DNA of 64,000 nucleotides from Nocardia elegans NBRC 108235 (lineage in GTDB: Bacteria; Actinomycetota; Actinomycetes; Mycobacteriales; Mycobacteriaceae), in assembly GCF_001612845.1 (NCBI RefSeq), contig NZ_BDBF01000032.1:1-64000 (forward strand). Direction: 5' to 3'. How positions within the stretch are numbered: the stretch's first letter is position 1; each line of letters opens with the position of its first letter. Position numbers and translations under genes: made by a program. This document shows positions 1 through 8,924 of the stretch, piece by piece. The notes below the pieces were generated by a model. That model made no database searches and was not told where the DNA came from. It was given only the letters and a program-made list of their open reading frames with translations.

Positions 1-1350
1 GGCCCGGTCGCGGTGGCGGGAGTCGCGGGTGCGCTGACCACGGAGCTGCGACCCGGCGATCTCGTGGTAGCCAGCGAGATCCGGCGCAGCGGTACCGAAT
101 TGCCCAGTCCCGCAGCGGTACTGCTGCACGGTGAACTGCTGCGCTCGGGGCTGCCCGCACGGCTCGGGCCGGTGTATTCCGCCGAGCGTGTCGTCACCGG
201 CCGGGCGCGCGCCGAACTGGCGGAGTCCGGTGCGCTCGCGGTCGACACCGAAACGGCGTTCCTCGTCGCCGATGCCCCCGACGGGCAGGCCGTCGCGCTC
301 CGGGCGATCGTCGACACCCCCGACGCGCCGCTGCTGCGCCCGGGCACGATGTGGCGCGGAATACGGGCACTGCGTTCGCTGCGGGCGGCGGCGCCGGCGC
401 TGGACCGATGGTCGGCGGCAACCGGCGAGCGCGAGATGCTGCTCGCCGGGCCGCGCTCGTTCTGCGCCGGGGTCGAGCGGGCGATCGAGATCGTCGAGCA
501 AGCTCTGCTCCGCTTCGGCGCGCCGGTGTACGTGCGGCGTCAGATAGTGCACAACAGCCATGTGGTGCGCGAGTTGGCCGGGCGCGGAGCGGTTTTCGTC
601 GAGGAGCTCGACCATGTGCCCGAAGGCGCGGTGGTCGTGTTCGCCGCGCACGGCGTGCCCCCGGACGTCCGCCGCCAGGCCGAACGCCGCCGCCTGCGCG
701 TGGTCGACGGCACCTGTCCGCTGGTGTCGAAGGTGCATGCGGAGGTGCGCACCTTCGCCGCCGCCGACAAGACCGTCTTCCTGATCGGGCACGCCGACCA
801 CGAGGAGGTGGTGGGCACCCGCGGCGAGGCGCCCGGCAATGTGATCGTGGTCGCCGATCCGGAAGCGGCCGCCCGGGTGTCGCCACCGGATCCCGATCGG
901 GTCGCCTACGTCACGCAGACCACCCTGGCCGTCGCGGAGGTCGAGGCCACGGCCGATGTTCTGCGGCAACGGTTTCCGGCATTGAGCGGGCCACGCAAGG
1001 ACGACATCTGTTATGCCACCACCAACCGCCAGGAGGCGGTGCGGGCGGTGGCCCGGGAATCGGACCTGGTGCTCGTGCTGGGTTCGCGTAACTCCTCCAA
1101 TTCGCTGCGGCTGGCCGAGGTCGCCGCGGCCGAGGGTGTGGCGGCACATCTGGTGGAGGACGCCGGCGAGGTCGAATTGGACTGGCTGGCCGGCACCCGC
1201 CGCATCGGCGTCACCGCCGGTGCGTCGGCACCGCCGTATCTGGTGGACGACCTGGTCGAGGCCCTGTCCGGGCTCGGCGCCCTCCGGGTCCGCCGCACCT
1301 CCGTGACCGAAGAGAGTGTTCGATTCAACCTGCCTCGGGAGGTGAGCTGA
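1..1350 (+). CDS. ispH: HpnG-like nucleosidase/phosphorylase fused to IspH (5'-truncated by window edge)
   Basis: The frame is open to base 1, so the N-terminus lies outside the window; the GTG at 13 is only the first start-like codon. Numbered from there, residues 1-135 resemble the hopanoid-associated nucleoside phosphorylase HpnG, including RPGDLVVAS and AVDTETAFL in place of the usual AVDMES. Residues 142-440 form a full IspH (HMBPP reductase), which makes IPP and DMAPP in the last MEP step. The three [4Fe-4S] cysteines are C151, C235 and C333, with the conserved IGHADHEEVVG and SRNSSNS motifs. HpnG acts on adenosylhopane, the product of HpnH, whose gene starts at the next base. IspH identity is firm; the HpnG assignment is by resemblance and lacks its N-terminal part. 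Confidence 0.9.
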   Translation, partial: GPVAVAGVAGALTTELRPGDLVVASEIRRSGTELPSPAAVLLHGELLRSGLPARLGPVYSAERVVTGRARAELAESGALAVDTETAFLVADAPDGQAVALRAIVDTPDAPLLRPGTMWRGIRALRSLRAAAPALDRWSAATGEREMLLAGPRSFCAGVERAIEIVEQALLRFGAPVYVRRQIVHNSHVVRELAGRGAVFVEELDHVPEGAVVVFAAHGVPPDVRRQAERRRLRVVDGTCPLVSKVHAEVRTFAAADKTVFLIGHADHEEVVGTRGEAPGNVIVVADPEAAARVSPPDPDRVAYVTQTTLAVAEVEATADVLRQRFPALSGPRKDDICYATTNRQEAVRAVARESDLVLVLGSRNSSNSLRLAEVAAAEGVAAHLVEDAGEVELDWLAGTRRIGVTAGASAPPYLVDDLVEALSGLGALRVRRTSVTEESVRFNLPREVS

Positions 1351-2352
1351 ATGGCCATGCCATTCCGTCAATCCGTACGTCTGGGAGCGTATCTCGCAAA
1401 ACAGAAGCTGTTGCGCCGCGAGAAGTTCCCCATCCTGGTCGAATTGGAGCCGTTGTTCGCCTGCAATCTGAAATGCGCGGGCTGCGGCAAGATTCAGCAT
1501 CCGCATACCCTGCTCAAACAGCGCATGCCGGTCGAACAGGCGGTCGGCGCGATCGAGGAATGCGGCGCCCCGATGGTCTCGATCGCCGGTGGCGAACCGC
1601 TGATGCATCCGCAGATCGATGAGATCGTGCGGCGACTGCTCGACCGTAACAAGATCGTCTTTTTGTGCACGAATGCGGTACTGCTGCCCAAACATCTGCA
1701 CAAGTTCACCCCGCACCGCAATTTCGCGTGGATGGTGCATCTGGACGGACTGCGCGAACGCCACGACGCCTCGGTCTGCAAGGACGGCGTCTTCGATCAG
1801 GCCGTAGCGGCGATCCGCGAGGCCAAGGCCGCCGGATTCCGGGTGATGACGAATACCACCTTCTTCGATCTGGATTCGCCACAGGATGTGATCGACGTCC
1901 TGGACTATCTCAACGACGAGCTCGAGATCGACCACATGCAGATCGCGCCCGGTTACGCCTACGAGAAGGCCCCCGATCAGGAGCACTGGCTCGGGGTGAA
2001 GCAGACCCATCAGTTGTTCGCCAAGGCCTTCGCCGACGGGCGCCGCAAGAAGTGGCGGCTGAATCATTCCCCGCTGTACCTGGATTTCCTGGAGGGCAAG
2101 GTCGACTTCGACTGCACCGCCTGGGCGATCCCGTCGTATTCGCTCAAGGGATGGCAGCGGCCGTGCTATCTGCTCGACGACGGCTATGTCGCCACCTATC
2201 GGGAATTGATCGACGACACCGACTGGAACGCCTTCGGCCGCGGCAACGATCCGCGCTGCTCGAATTGCATGGCGCACTGCGGATACGAGCCGACCGCGGT
2301 GGTCGCGACCCTGGGCTCGCTGAAGGAGACGATCCGCGCCGCCGTCAGCTGA
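1351..2352 (+). CDS. hpnH: Adenosyl-hopane synthase HpnH, radical SAM
   Basis: HpnH adds a 5'-deoxyadenosyl group to diploptene, giving adenosylhopane, the precursor of side-chain-extended hopanoids in the membrane. The 333-residue protein carries the radical-SAM cluster motif CX3CX2C at C38, C42 and C45, the SAM-contact GGEP motif near residue 79, and the family's C-terminal cysteines in CSNCMAHCGYEP. The ATG directly follows the upstream stop codon, with a GGAGGTGAGC ribosome site lying inside the end of that gene, so translation is probably coupled. Position between an HpnG-like domain and dxs/ispG marks a hopanoid operon. Length and motifs are typical. Confidence 0.93.
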   Translation: MAMPFRQSVRLGAYLAKQKLLRREKFPILVELEPLFACNLKCAGCGKIQHPHTLLKQRMPVEQAVGAIEECGAPMVSIAGGEPLMHPQIDEIVRRLLDRNKIVFLCTNAVLLPKHLHKFTPHRNFAWMVHLDGLRERHDASVCKDGVFDQAVAAIREAKAAGFRVMTNTTFFDLDSPQDVIDVLDYLNDELEIDHMQIAPGYAYEKAPDQEHWLGVKQTHQLFAKAFADGRRKKWRLNHSPLYLDFLEGKVDFDCTAWAIPSYSLKGWQRPCYLLDDGYVATYRELIDDTDWNAFGRGNDPRCSNCMAHCGYEPTAVVATLGSLKETIRAAVS

Positions 2353-2400
2353 GCCGAATCGACACGGGGTCGAATTCCCACACCGGAAGGTGAGCCACGC

Positions 2401-4194
2401 ATGAAACCCTCGCCGCGCGGGCCGGATCCGCTCGCCGCCCTCACCGGACCCGACGCGCTGGCCGCGTTGTCCGACGACGAACTGCCCGCGCTGGCGCAGC
2501 GGTTACGCGATCGCCTCGTCGAGACCGTCACCGGAACCGGCGGGCATCTCGGCGCCAGTTTGGGGACGGTGGAGCTGACCATCGCGCTGCATCGCGTCTT
2601 CCGTTCGCCCACCGACGTTCTCGTCTTCGACACCGGACATCAGAGTTATGCGCACAAGTTGCTCACCGGGCGATCGCACACCTTCGACACGCTGCGGCAG
2701 GCCGGTGGAATCGCGGGGTATCCGAACCGCACCGAATCCCCGCACGACTGGGTGGAGAATTCCCACGCCTCGGTCAGCCTGGCGTGGGCCGACGGCATCG
2801 CCAAGGCCTTCCAACTGCGCGGCGAATACGAGCGCCGGGTGGTGGCGGTGATCGGTGACGGCGCGCTGACCGGCGGTGTGGCCTGGGAAGGCCTGAACAA
2901 TCTGGGCGCGGGCGGGCGCCCGGTTGTCGTGGTTCTCAACGACAACGGGCGCTCCTACGATCCGACCGTCGGCGCGCTGGCCGGGCATCTCACCGGACTG
3001 CGCGACGGCGACACCGTCTCCGGAAATCTGTTCGACGCCTTGGGTTTCACCTATCTGGGCCCGGTGGACGGCCACGATATCGGCGCACTGTGCACGACCC
3101 TGCACAAGGCCGCCGAACTGGCCAAACCGGTTGTCGTGCACGCGGTGACGGTGAAAGGCCGCGGCTTCGGCCCGGCCGAGGCGGACGAGGCCGACCGCAT
3201 GCACGCGTGCGGGGTGATCGATCCGGTCACCGGTGTGCCGCGCAAACAGCCCGCCCCCACCTGGACCGATATCGTCGAATCGGAACTCGCCGCCATCGCC
3301 CGCGACCATCCGGAGGTGGTCGCCATGACCGCGGCGATGCGGTTGCCCACCGGACTCGGCGAATTCTCCCGCAGCGCACCGGAGCGGGTGTTCGATTCCG
3401 GGATCGCCGAACAACACCTGCTGGCCTCCGCCGCGGGCTTGGCGGTGGCCGGTATGCATCCGGTGGTGGCGGTGTACTCGACCTTTCTCAACCGCGCGAT
3501 CGATCAGGTGCTGCTCGATATCGCGCTGCACGAACTGCCGGTCACACTGGCCTTGGACCGCGCCGGCGTCACCGGGCCGGACGGGCCCAGCCATCACGGG
3601 ATGTGGGATCTGGCGCTGCTCACCTGCGTACCGGGGATGCGGATCGGGTGCCCACGCGATCCCGGCCGGGTCCGCGAACTTTTGCGCGAGGCCGTAGCCA
3701 CGGCCGGGCCCACCACCGTGCGCTATCCGAAAGCCACTGCCGGAGAGGATATTTCGTCGCTGGCACGGATGGACGGGATGGACATTCTGTACCGCGGGCC
3801 GCGCAGTCCGCTCGATATTCTGCTGGTGGCGGTCGGTCCGATGGCCGGGCCGTGCCTGCGCGCGGCGGAACTGCTGGCCGACAGCGGTTTCGGCGCCACC
3901 GTCATCGACCCGCGCTGGGTGTGGCCGATCAATCCGGGGCTGCCGGCGATCGCGGCACGACATCGGCTCACGGTCTGTGTGGAAGACGGTATCGCCGCCG
4001 GCGGGATCGGCTCCCATCTGGTCCACGCGATCGCCCGCGACCCCGACGCCGCCCCCGTTCGCGCGCTCGGCCTGCCCACCGCATTCATCCCTCACGCCTC
4101 CCGCGACAGCATCCTGGCCGAGTACGGACTGACCGGCGAGGGCATCGCCGCGGCCTGCGCGGAATGGTTACCCGCGACCGAGAGGATCCGATGA
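2401..4194 (+). CDS. dxs: 1-deoxy-D-xylulose-5-phosphate synthase, hopanoid-operon copy
   Basis: Thiamine-diphosphate enzyme joining pyruvate and glyceraldehyde 3-phosphate, the entry step of the MEP pathway. At 597 residues it is shorter than usual DXS (about 620-640). Visible motifs are GHQSYAHKLLTGR (79-91), the ThDP/Mg motif starting GDGALTGG (152) and ending in LNN, and catalytic E337 in FDSGIAEQH, followed by DRAGVTGPDGPSHHG. The start has AAGGTGAG upstream, and the stop overlaps the ispG start by four bases (ATGA). The substitutions relative to housekeeping DXS and the operon position suggest a paralogue dedicated to hopanoid supply; whether another dxs exists cannot be seen here. Confidence 0.92.
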   Translation: MKPSPRGPDPLAALTGPDALAALSDDELPALAQRLRDRLVETVTGTGGHLGASLGTVELTIALHRVFRSPTDVLVFDTGHQSYAHKLLTGRSHTFDTLRQAGGIAGYPNRTESPHDWVENSHASVSLAWADGIAKAFQLRGEYERRVVAVIGDGALTGGVAWEGLNNLGAGGRPVVVVLNDNGRSYDPTVGALAGHLTGLRDGDTVSGNLFDALGFTYLGPVDGHDIGALCTTLHKAAELAKPVVVHAVTVKGRGFGPAEADEADRMHACGVIDPVTGVPRKQPAPTWTDIVESELAAIARDHPEVVAMTAAMRLPTGLGEFSRSAPERVFDSGIAEQHLLASAAGLAVAGMHPVVAVYSTFLNRAIDQVLLDIALHELPVTLALDRAGVTGPDGPSHHGMWDLALLTCVPGMRIGCPRDPGRVRELLREAVATAGPTTVRYPKATAGEDISSLARMDGMDILYRGPRSPLDILLVAVGPMAGPCLRAAELLADSGFGATVIDPRWVWPINPGLPAIAARHRLTVCVEDGIAAGGIGSHLVHAIARDPDAAPVRALGLPTAFIPHASRDSILAEYGLTGEGIAAACAEWLPATERIR

Positions 4195-5309
4195 CCGCCG
4201 TATTCCTGTCCGAGCCCGCGACTCCGACATTGCGACCGCGCCGGGAGAGCCGGCGCATCCAGGTCGGCTCGGTGCCGGTGGGCGGCGGCGCGCCCATTTC
4301 GGTGCAGTCGATGACCACCACCGTCACCGCCGATGTCGAGGCGACGCTGCGCCAGATCGCCGAATTGACCGCTGCCGGTTGCGATATCGTCCGCGTGGCG
4401 GTGCCCACCCAGGACGACTGCGCGGCACTGCCGACGATCGCCCGCCGCTCGGCCATCCCGGTGATCGCCGACATCCACTTCAATCCGCGCTACGTCTTCG
4501 GCGCCATCGATGCCGGTTGCGCCGGCGTGCGGGTGAATCCGGGCAATATCCGCACCTTCGACGACAAGGTCCGCGAGATCGCCGCCGCGGCGGGTGCTGC
4601 GGGGGTGCCGATCCGCATCGGCGTCAACGCCGGTTCCCTCGATCGGCGCATCCTGGACCGGCACGGCGGTCGCGCCACGGCCTCCGCACTGGTCGAATCG
4701 GCGCTGTGGGAGGCGAGGCTGTTCGAGGAGCACGGTTTCGCCGATCTGAAGATCTCGGTGAAACACAACGATCCGCTGACGATGATCCAGGCCTACCGGC
4801 TGCTCGCCCAGCGTTGCGACTATCCGCTGCATCTCGGGGTCACCGAGGCGGGACCGCCGCTGCAGGGCACCGCGAAATCGGCCACCGCGTTCGGGATCCT
4901 GCTGTCCGAGGGGATCGGCGACACGATCCGGGTCTCGCTGTCCGCGCCGCCGGTCGAGGAGGTCAAGGTCGGTCACCACATCCTGGCCGGGCTCGGGCTG
5001 CGCCCCCGCACCCTCGACATCGTGTCCTGCCCGACCTGCGGCCGCTGCCAGGTCGACGTCTTCGAGCTCACGAAGAAGGTCGAGGCGGCCTTCCGGGATT
5101 TCCCGGCACCGCTGCGCGTCGCGGTGATGGGTTGCATCGTCAACGGTCCGGGTGAGTCGCGGGAAGCCGATATCGGGGTTTCGGCGGGCAATCACAAGGG
5201 TCAGATCTTCGTCCGCGGCGAGGTGGTGCGGACGGTGCCGGAATCGATGATCGTGGAGGCGCTGCTCGAGGAGGCGCTGGCACTGGCCGAGGAGGCGCCG
5301 GAGGGATAG
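4191..5309 (+). CDS. ispG: 4-hydroxy-3-methylbut-2-enyl diphosphate synthase IspG (GcpE)
   Basis: IspG converts MEcPP to HMBPP, feeding the IspH encoded at the start of this operon. The 372-residue protein has the TIM-barrel opening VQSMTTT, ADIHFNPR and GVRVNPGNI, and the [4Fe-4S] ligands C280 and C283 (SCPTCGRC) and C315 followed by E322 (GCIVNGPGE). The ATG overlaps the dxs stop by four bases, implying translational coupling. It is the last gene of the visible hopanoid/MEP set; 92 bp separate it from the iron-uptake operon. It is probably a second ispG, since these bacteria normally keep ispG near dxr elsewhere (known for the group, not visible here). Confidence 0.94.
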   Translation: MTAVFLSEPATPTLRPRRESRRIQVGSVPVGGGAPISVQSMTTTVTADVEATLRQIAELTAAGCDIVRVAVPTQDDCAALPTIARRSAIPVIADIHFNPRYVFGAIDAGCAGVRVNPGNIRTFDDKVREIAAAAGAAGVPIRIGVNAGSLDRRILDRHGGRATASALVESALWEARLFEEHGFADLKISVKHNDPLTMIQAYRLLAQRCDYPLHLGVTEAGPPLQGTAKSATAFGILLSEGIGDTIRVSLSAPPVEEVKVGHHILAGLGLRPRTLDIVSCPTCGRCQVDVFELTKKVEAAFRDFPAPLRVAVMGCIVNGPGESREADIGVSAGNHKGQIFVRGEVVRTVPESMIVEALLEEALALAEEAPEG

Positions 5310-5395
5310 CCTCAGCAAATCCGGACATTACTCGCATACCACCCCATCTGCGGTAACGGTTACTCGCTACATGCACGCAGGATTGGACCTGCGGT

Positions 5396-5414
5396 ATAGG
5401 TATGCCTTACCTTT
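5396..5414 (+). promoter_or_regulatory. IdeR/DtxR-like iron box overlapping the efeUO start
   Basis: ATAGGTATGCCTTACCTTT matches 12 of 19 positions of the iron-box consensus TTAGGTTAGGCTAACCTAA. Its core, 5398-5412, is an imperfect palindrome with AGGTA and TACCT arms. It covers the ATG at 5402, so an iron-loaded regulator here would block initiation of transcription or translation of the iron importer. If the GTG at 5420 is the true start, the box would sit in the leader. Confidence 0.6.
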
Positions 5415-7630
5415 GGACGGTGAGCTGGGCCGAGGCTGTACCGAATCTACTGATCTGCCTGCGGGAGGGCCTCGAGGCGGGACTCGTGGTGACGATCCTG
5501 CTGGCTGCCGTGCGCAAAACGTCGACCCCGCAGCGCCCGGTCTCCTCGACCCCGGTCTGGCTCGGTCTGCTCGGCGCGGTATCGGTGGCGGCCAGCTTCG
5601 CGGCGGTGCTCACCTATTCGACGAGCGTGCTCTCGAACTCCGGCCAGGAAATCGTCGGCGGCACCCTGAGTGTGATCGCGGTCGGCCTGGTGACGGCCAT
5701 GGTCTTCTGGATGCGGCGCACGGCCGCGTCGCTGTCGGGCCAGCTTCGCGGTGAGGTCGCCCGCGCGACCGCGATCGGCGCGGGAGCGCTGGCCATCACG
5801 GCCTTCATGGCCGTCGGGCGCGAAGGCCTGGAGTCGACGCTGTTCGTGTGGACCGCGGTGAAGGCCTCCGGCACCACCGTCGCGCCGCTGATCGGCGCCG
5901 CGCTCGGCTTCACCGCCGCGGTGGTGCTGTGCTGGCTGCTGTACCGGCAGTCGGTGAAACTCAATCTCGGCGTGTTCTTCAACCGCACCGCGCTCGCGCT
6001 GATCGTGATCGCCGCCGGCGTGCTGTCCTACGGTCTCGGCGATCTGCAGGACGCCGGAATTCTGCCCGGCCGCCACTGGGTCGCGTTCGACCTGTCGGCG
6101 CATATCGACCCCAACTCCTGGTGGGTCTCGATCATCACCGGCATCACCGAACTGACGCCGCGGATGACCGTGCTGCAGGTCGTGGCGTGGGTGGCCTACC
6201 TGGCGGTGGTGATCCCGCTGTTCATCCGGGCGGGACGCCAGGCGCCCGCGAAGGCCCCGGCGAAGGCGGCGCAGCCGGCGGCCGCGGCGCCCGTGACGGC
6301 TACCGCCGCGGCGAGTGGCGGGGGCGCCACACCGGCCACCGGGGCGACCGGCCAGGGTCCGCGAACCACAGCGGCGGCGCCTCTCCCGGCGGCAGCGGCA
6401 ACGTCGGCATCGGCTCCAGCCGACTCCGAGCACACGCCCGACTGGTGGGAGCGAATCGCCGGACCGCGGCCGTTGCTGGTCGGTGCGGTGCTGGTGGTGG
6501 TGCCCGCGGTGGCCGCCGGGGTGGCGATCGCGCTGCTGCCGTCGAGCGGCTCCGGTAAGGCGCAGGCGGTGTCGGTCACCGACAGTTCGTGCGCCTCGGA
6601 ATGGAAGTCCGGGCGGGCCGGGACGCAGACATTCGAGGTACAGAACAAGACGTCCAAGGCCGGGGAGATCAACCTGGTCAACTCCGGCGGGGCAGTCGTC
6701 GGCGAGATCGAGACGATCGGCCCGGCCACGACCGCCAACCTGACGGCGACCTTGAGCAGCGGCAGCTACACCATGCAATGCCTGATGTCCGGCAAACCGG
6801 TGACCTCGTCGGCGGCAGTGCAGGTCAGCGGTGAGGCGGGCGAGACCCCGCCGGCCGTCAAACGCGTCACCGAGGACGATCTGCGCGGACCCAACGACGC
6901 CTATCAGGCGTATGCCGCAGGCGTGCTGACCCGGCTCTCCGGCGCCGTCACCGCGATCGGCAACGATCTGCGCGGCGGTAATATCGCTGCGGCACAAGCG
7001 GATTGGCTGAACGCCCAGCTGGAATGGGAACGGGTCGGCGCCTCCTACAACAGCTTCGGTGACGCCGGCACCGCGGTCTCGGGTCTGCCCGACGGCCTGC
7101 CGGGTGGGGTGAACGATCCCGGATTCACCGGTCTGCACCGGCTGGAATACGGCCTGTGGCACGGCCAGCGGCCGGATCAGCTGCTGCCGGTGGTCGATCG
7201 GCTCGGTGGCGATATCGCGACCATCCGCAAGAATCTCGGCAGCGACGACCTCGCCGGCGATCCGAAGAAACTCCCGCTGCGCGGGCACGAAATCCTGGAA
7301 GACGCCCTGCGCGACCACATTTCGGGCATCGACGACCAAGGCGCGGGCGCCGCGTATCCGATGACGCTCGCCGACATCGACGTGACTCGCGCGGTCCTCG
7401 ATCAGCTCGGCCCGCTGATCGACCCGCGGGCGCCACAACTGCGCGCCACCCTGCGCACCCGCCTCGACGACTTGCAGGCCGCCCTGCTCGCCACCCAGGA
7501 CCACGGACACTGGCAGTCGCCGGACCGGACCCCGCCGACGGCCCGGCAAGCCGTCAACGCGCGCCTCGGCGCCGCCCTCGAGGAACTCGCCAAGGTGCCG
7601 CGATTGCTCGAAGTGCCGATCTCCCACTGA
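5402..7630 (+). CDS. efeU: EfeU-EfeO fusion: FTR1-type iron permease plus periplasmic iron-binding domain
   Basis: Residues 1-275 are an EfeU/FTR1 permease with two iron-binding REGLE motifs (R21-E25 and R140-E144) in hydrophobic helices. Residues 280-345 are an Ala/Pro/Thr linker, 358-381 form an additional membrane helix, and 390-475 a cupredoxin-like domain with cysteines at about 397 and 460. Residues 495-735 are the EfeO M75 (imelysin) domain with HxxE at H579-E582. EfeU and EfeO are normally separate proteins; here the iron donor is tethered to the permease. The downstream gene is efeB, 36 bp away, completing an EfeUOB system for Fe(II)/Fe(III) uptake. The start is uncertain between ATG 5402 and GTG 5420; an iron box overlaps it. 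Confidence 0.92.
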   Translation: MPYLWTVSWAEAVPNLLICLREGLEAGLVVTILLAAVRKTSTPQRPVSSTPVWLGLLGAVSVAASFAAVLTYSTSVLSNSGQEIVGGTLSVIAVGLVTAMVFWMRRTAASLSGQLRGEVARATAIGAGALAITAFMAVGREGLESTLFVWTAVKASGTTVAPLIGAALGFTAAVVLCWLLYRQSVKLNLGVFFNRTALALIVIAAGVLSYGLGDLQDAGILPGRHWVAFDLSAHIDPNSWWVSIITGITELTPRMTVLQVVAWVAYLAVVIPLFIRAGRQAPAKAPAKAAQPAAAAPVTATAAASGGGATPATGATGQGPRTTAAAPLPAAAATSASAPADSEHTPDWWERIAGPRPLLVGAVLVVVPAVAAGVAIALLPSSGSGKAQAVSVTDSSCASEWKSGRAGTQTFEVQNKTSKAGEINLVNSGGAVVGEIETIGPATTANLTATLSSGSYTMQCLMSGKPVTSSAAVQVSGEAGETPPAVKRVTEDDLRGPNDAYQAYAAGVLTRLSGAVTAIGNDLRGGNIAAAQADWLNAQLEWERVGASYNSFGDAGTAVSGLPDGLPGGVNDPGFTGLHRLEYGLWHGQRPDQLLPVVDRLGGDIATIRKNLGSDDLAGDPKKLPLRGHEILEDALRDHISGIDDQGAGAAYPMTLADIDVTRAVLDQLGPLIDPRAPQLRATLRTRLDDLQAALLATQDHGHWQSPDRTPPTARQAVNARLGAALEELAKVPRLLEVPISH

Positions 7631-7666
7631 CATGCCGAACCACCGACCGACCAGTAAGGCTTCACG

Positions 7667-8902
7667 ATGAACGTCAGCCGCCGCCGCTTCCTCTCCGGCG
7701 CCGCCGCCGGTGCCGCCGGAACCGCGCTGACCGCGGGCATCCTCGCCGAGGGCGCCCGCAAGGACGCCGACGCCGCCACCGTGGGCACCCCGAAGGCCGA
7801 GGCGAGCTACCCCTTCCACGGTGAACACCAGTCCGGCATCCTCACCCCGGGCCCGTCGGCGAAACAGAATGCCGCCTGCTTCGCCGCCTTCGACGTCACC
7901 ACCACCAACCGCGCGGAACTGGTGGAGGCGATGAAAACCCTCACCGCACGCGCCCGCTTCCTCACCGCCGGCGGCGCCCCGACCGACCTCGGGCTCGGCC
8001 AGCCTCCCTCCGACAGCGCGGTGCTCGGGCCGGAGGTCATCGCCGACGGGCTCACCGTCACCACCGGTGTGGGCGCGAGCCTGTTCGACGGCCGCTTCGG
8101 GCTGGCCGCGGCCAAACCCGCCAAACTCACGCCGATGCGGACCTTCCCCAACGACACCCCGGATCCGGCCTGGATGCACGGCGACCTGCTGATCCAGCTG
8201 TGCGCCCATCACCCCGACACCGTCCATCACGCGCTGCGCGACATCACCCGCCAGACCCGCGGCGCACTGCAGCTGCGCTGGAAGATCGACGGCTACAACT
8301 CCCCACCGCGCCCCTCCGGCACCGGCCGGAACCTGTTGGGCTTCAAAGACGGAACGGCCAACCCGACCGGCGCCGACGCCGAATCGCTCATCTGGACCGA
8401 CGGCGGCGGCGAACCCGAGTGGACCCGCGGCGGCACCTACCAGGTGGTCCGGCTGATCCGCATGCTCGTCGAATTCTGGGACCGGGTCTCGATCAACGAG
8501 CAGGAGAACATGTTCGGACGCCGCCGCGACTCCGGCGCCCCGCTCGACGGCAATCAGGAATTCGACACCCCCGACTACGCCGCCGACCCCGAGGGTTCCG
8601 TCATCCCCCTGGATTCCCATATCCGGCTGGCCAATCCGCGCACTCCGGAAACCGCGCGCCAGCAGCTGGTCCGCCGTTCCTACAACTACGACCTCGGCGT
8701 GGAGCGCAACGGCAACATGGCCTCGGGCCACATCTTCACCTGCTTCCAGCAGGACGTCGCCCGCCAGTTCGAGGCCATCCAGACCCGGCTGATCAACGAA
8801 CCTCTCACCGACTACGTCCAGCCCTTCGGCGGCGGCTATTTCTTCGCCCTGCCCGGGGTGCGTGACGAGAAGGATTGGTACGCACGGGCTTTGCTGAGCT
8901 GA
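7667..8902 (+). CDS. efeB: EfeB, Tat-exported DyP-type haem peroxidase
   Basis: Dye-decolorising peroxidase of the EfeUOB iron system, thought to oxidise ferrous iron or to release iron from haem outside the membrane. The N-terminus SRRRFL (4-9) followed by an Ala/Gly-rich stretch is a twin-arginine signal. The family motif GxxDG is present as GFKDG (225-229), the probable haem-ligand histidine is H318 in LDSHIR, and a conserved arginine lies in RRSYNYD. At 411 residues it has normal length. It follows efeUO by 36 bp on the same strand, so it is probably co-transcribed and under the same iron control. Confidence 0.94.
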   Translation: MNVSRRRFLSGAAAGAAGTALTAGILAEGARKDADAATVGTPKAEASYPFHGEHQSGILTPGPSAKQNAACFAAFDVTTTNRAELVEAMKTLTARARFLTAGGAPTDLGLGQPPSDSAVLGPEVIADGLTVTTGVGASLFDGRFGLAAAKPAKLTPMRTFPNDTPDPAWMHGDLLIQLCAHHPDTVHHALRDITRQTRGALQLRWKIDGYNSPPRPSGTGRNLLGFKDGTANPTGADAESLIWTDGGGEPEWTRGGTYQVVRLIRMLVEFWDRVSINEQENMFGRRRDSGAPLDGNQEFDTPDYAADPEGSVIPLDSHIRLANPRTPETARQQLVRRSYNYDLGVERNGNMASGHIFTCFQQDVARQFEAIQTRLINEPLTDYVQPFGGGYFFALPGVRDEKDWYARALLS

Positions 8903-8924
8903 GCGGCGAGCCCCCGAACCCGAT

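Noticed and set aside
3090..4190. Long plus-strand frame running into ispG
   Set aside because: It is the shadow frame of dxs; the real ispG start is ATG 4191 with the four-base overlap.
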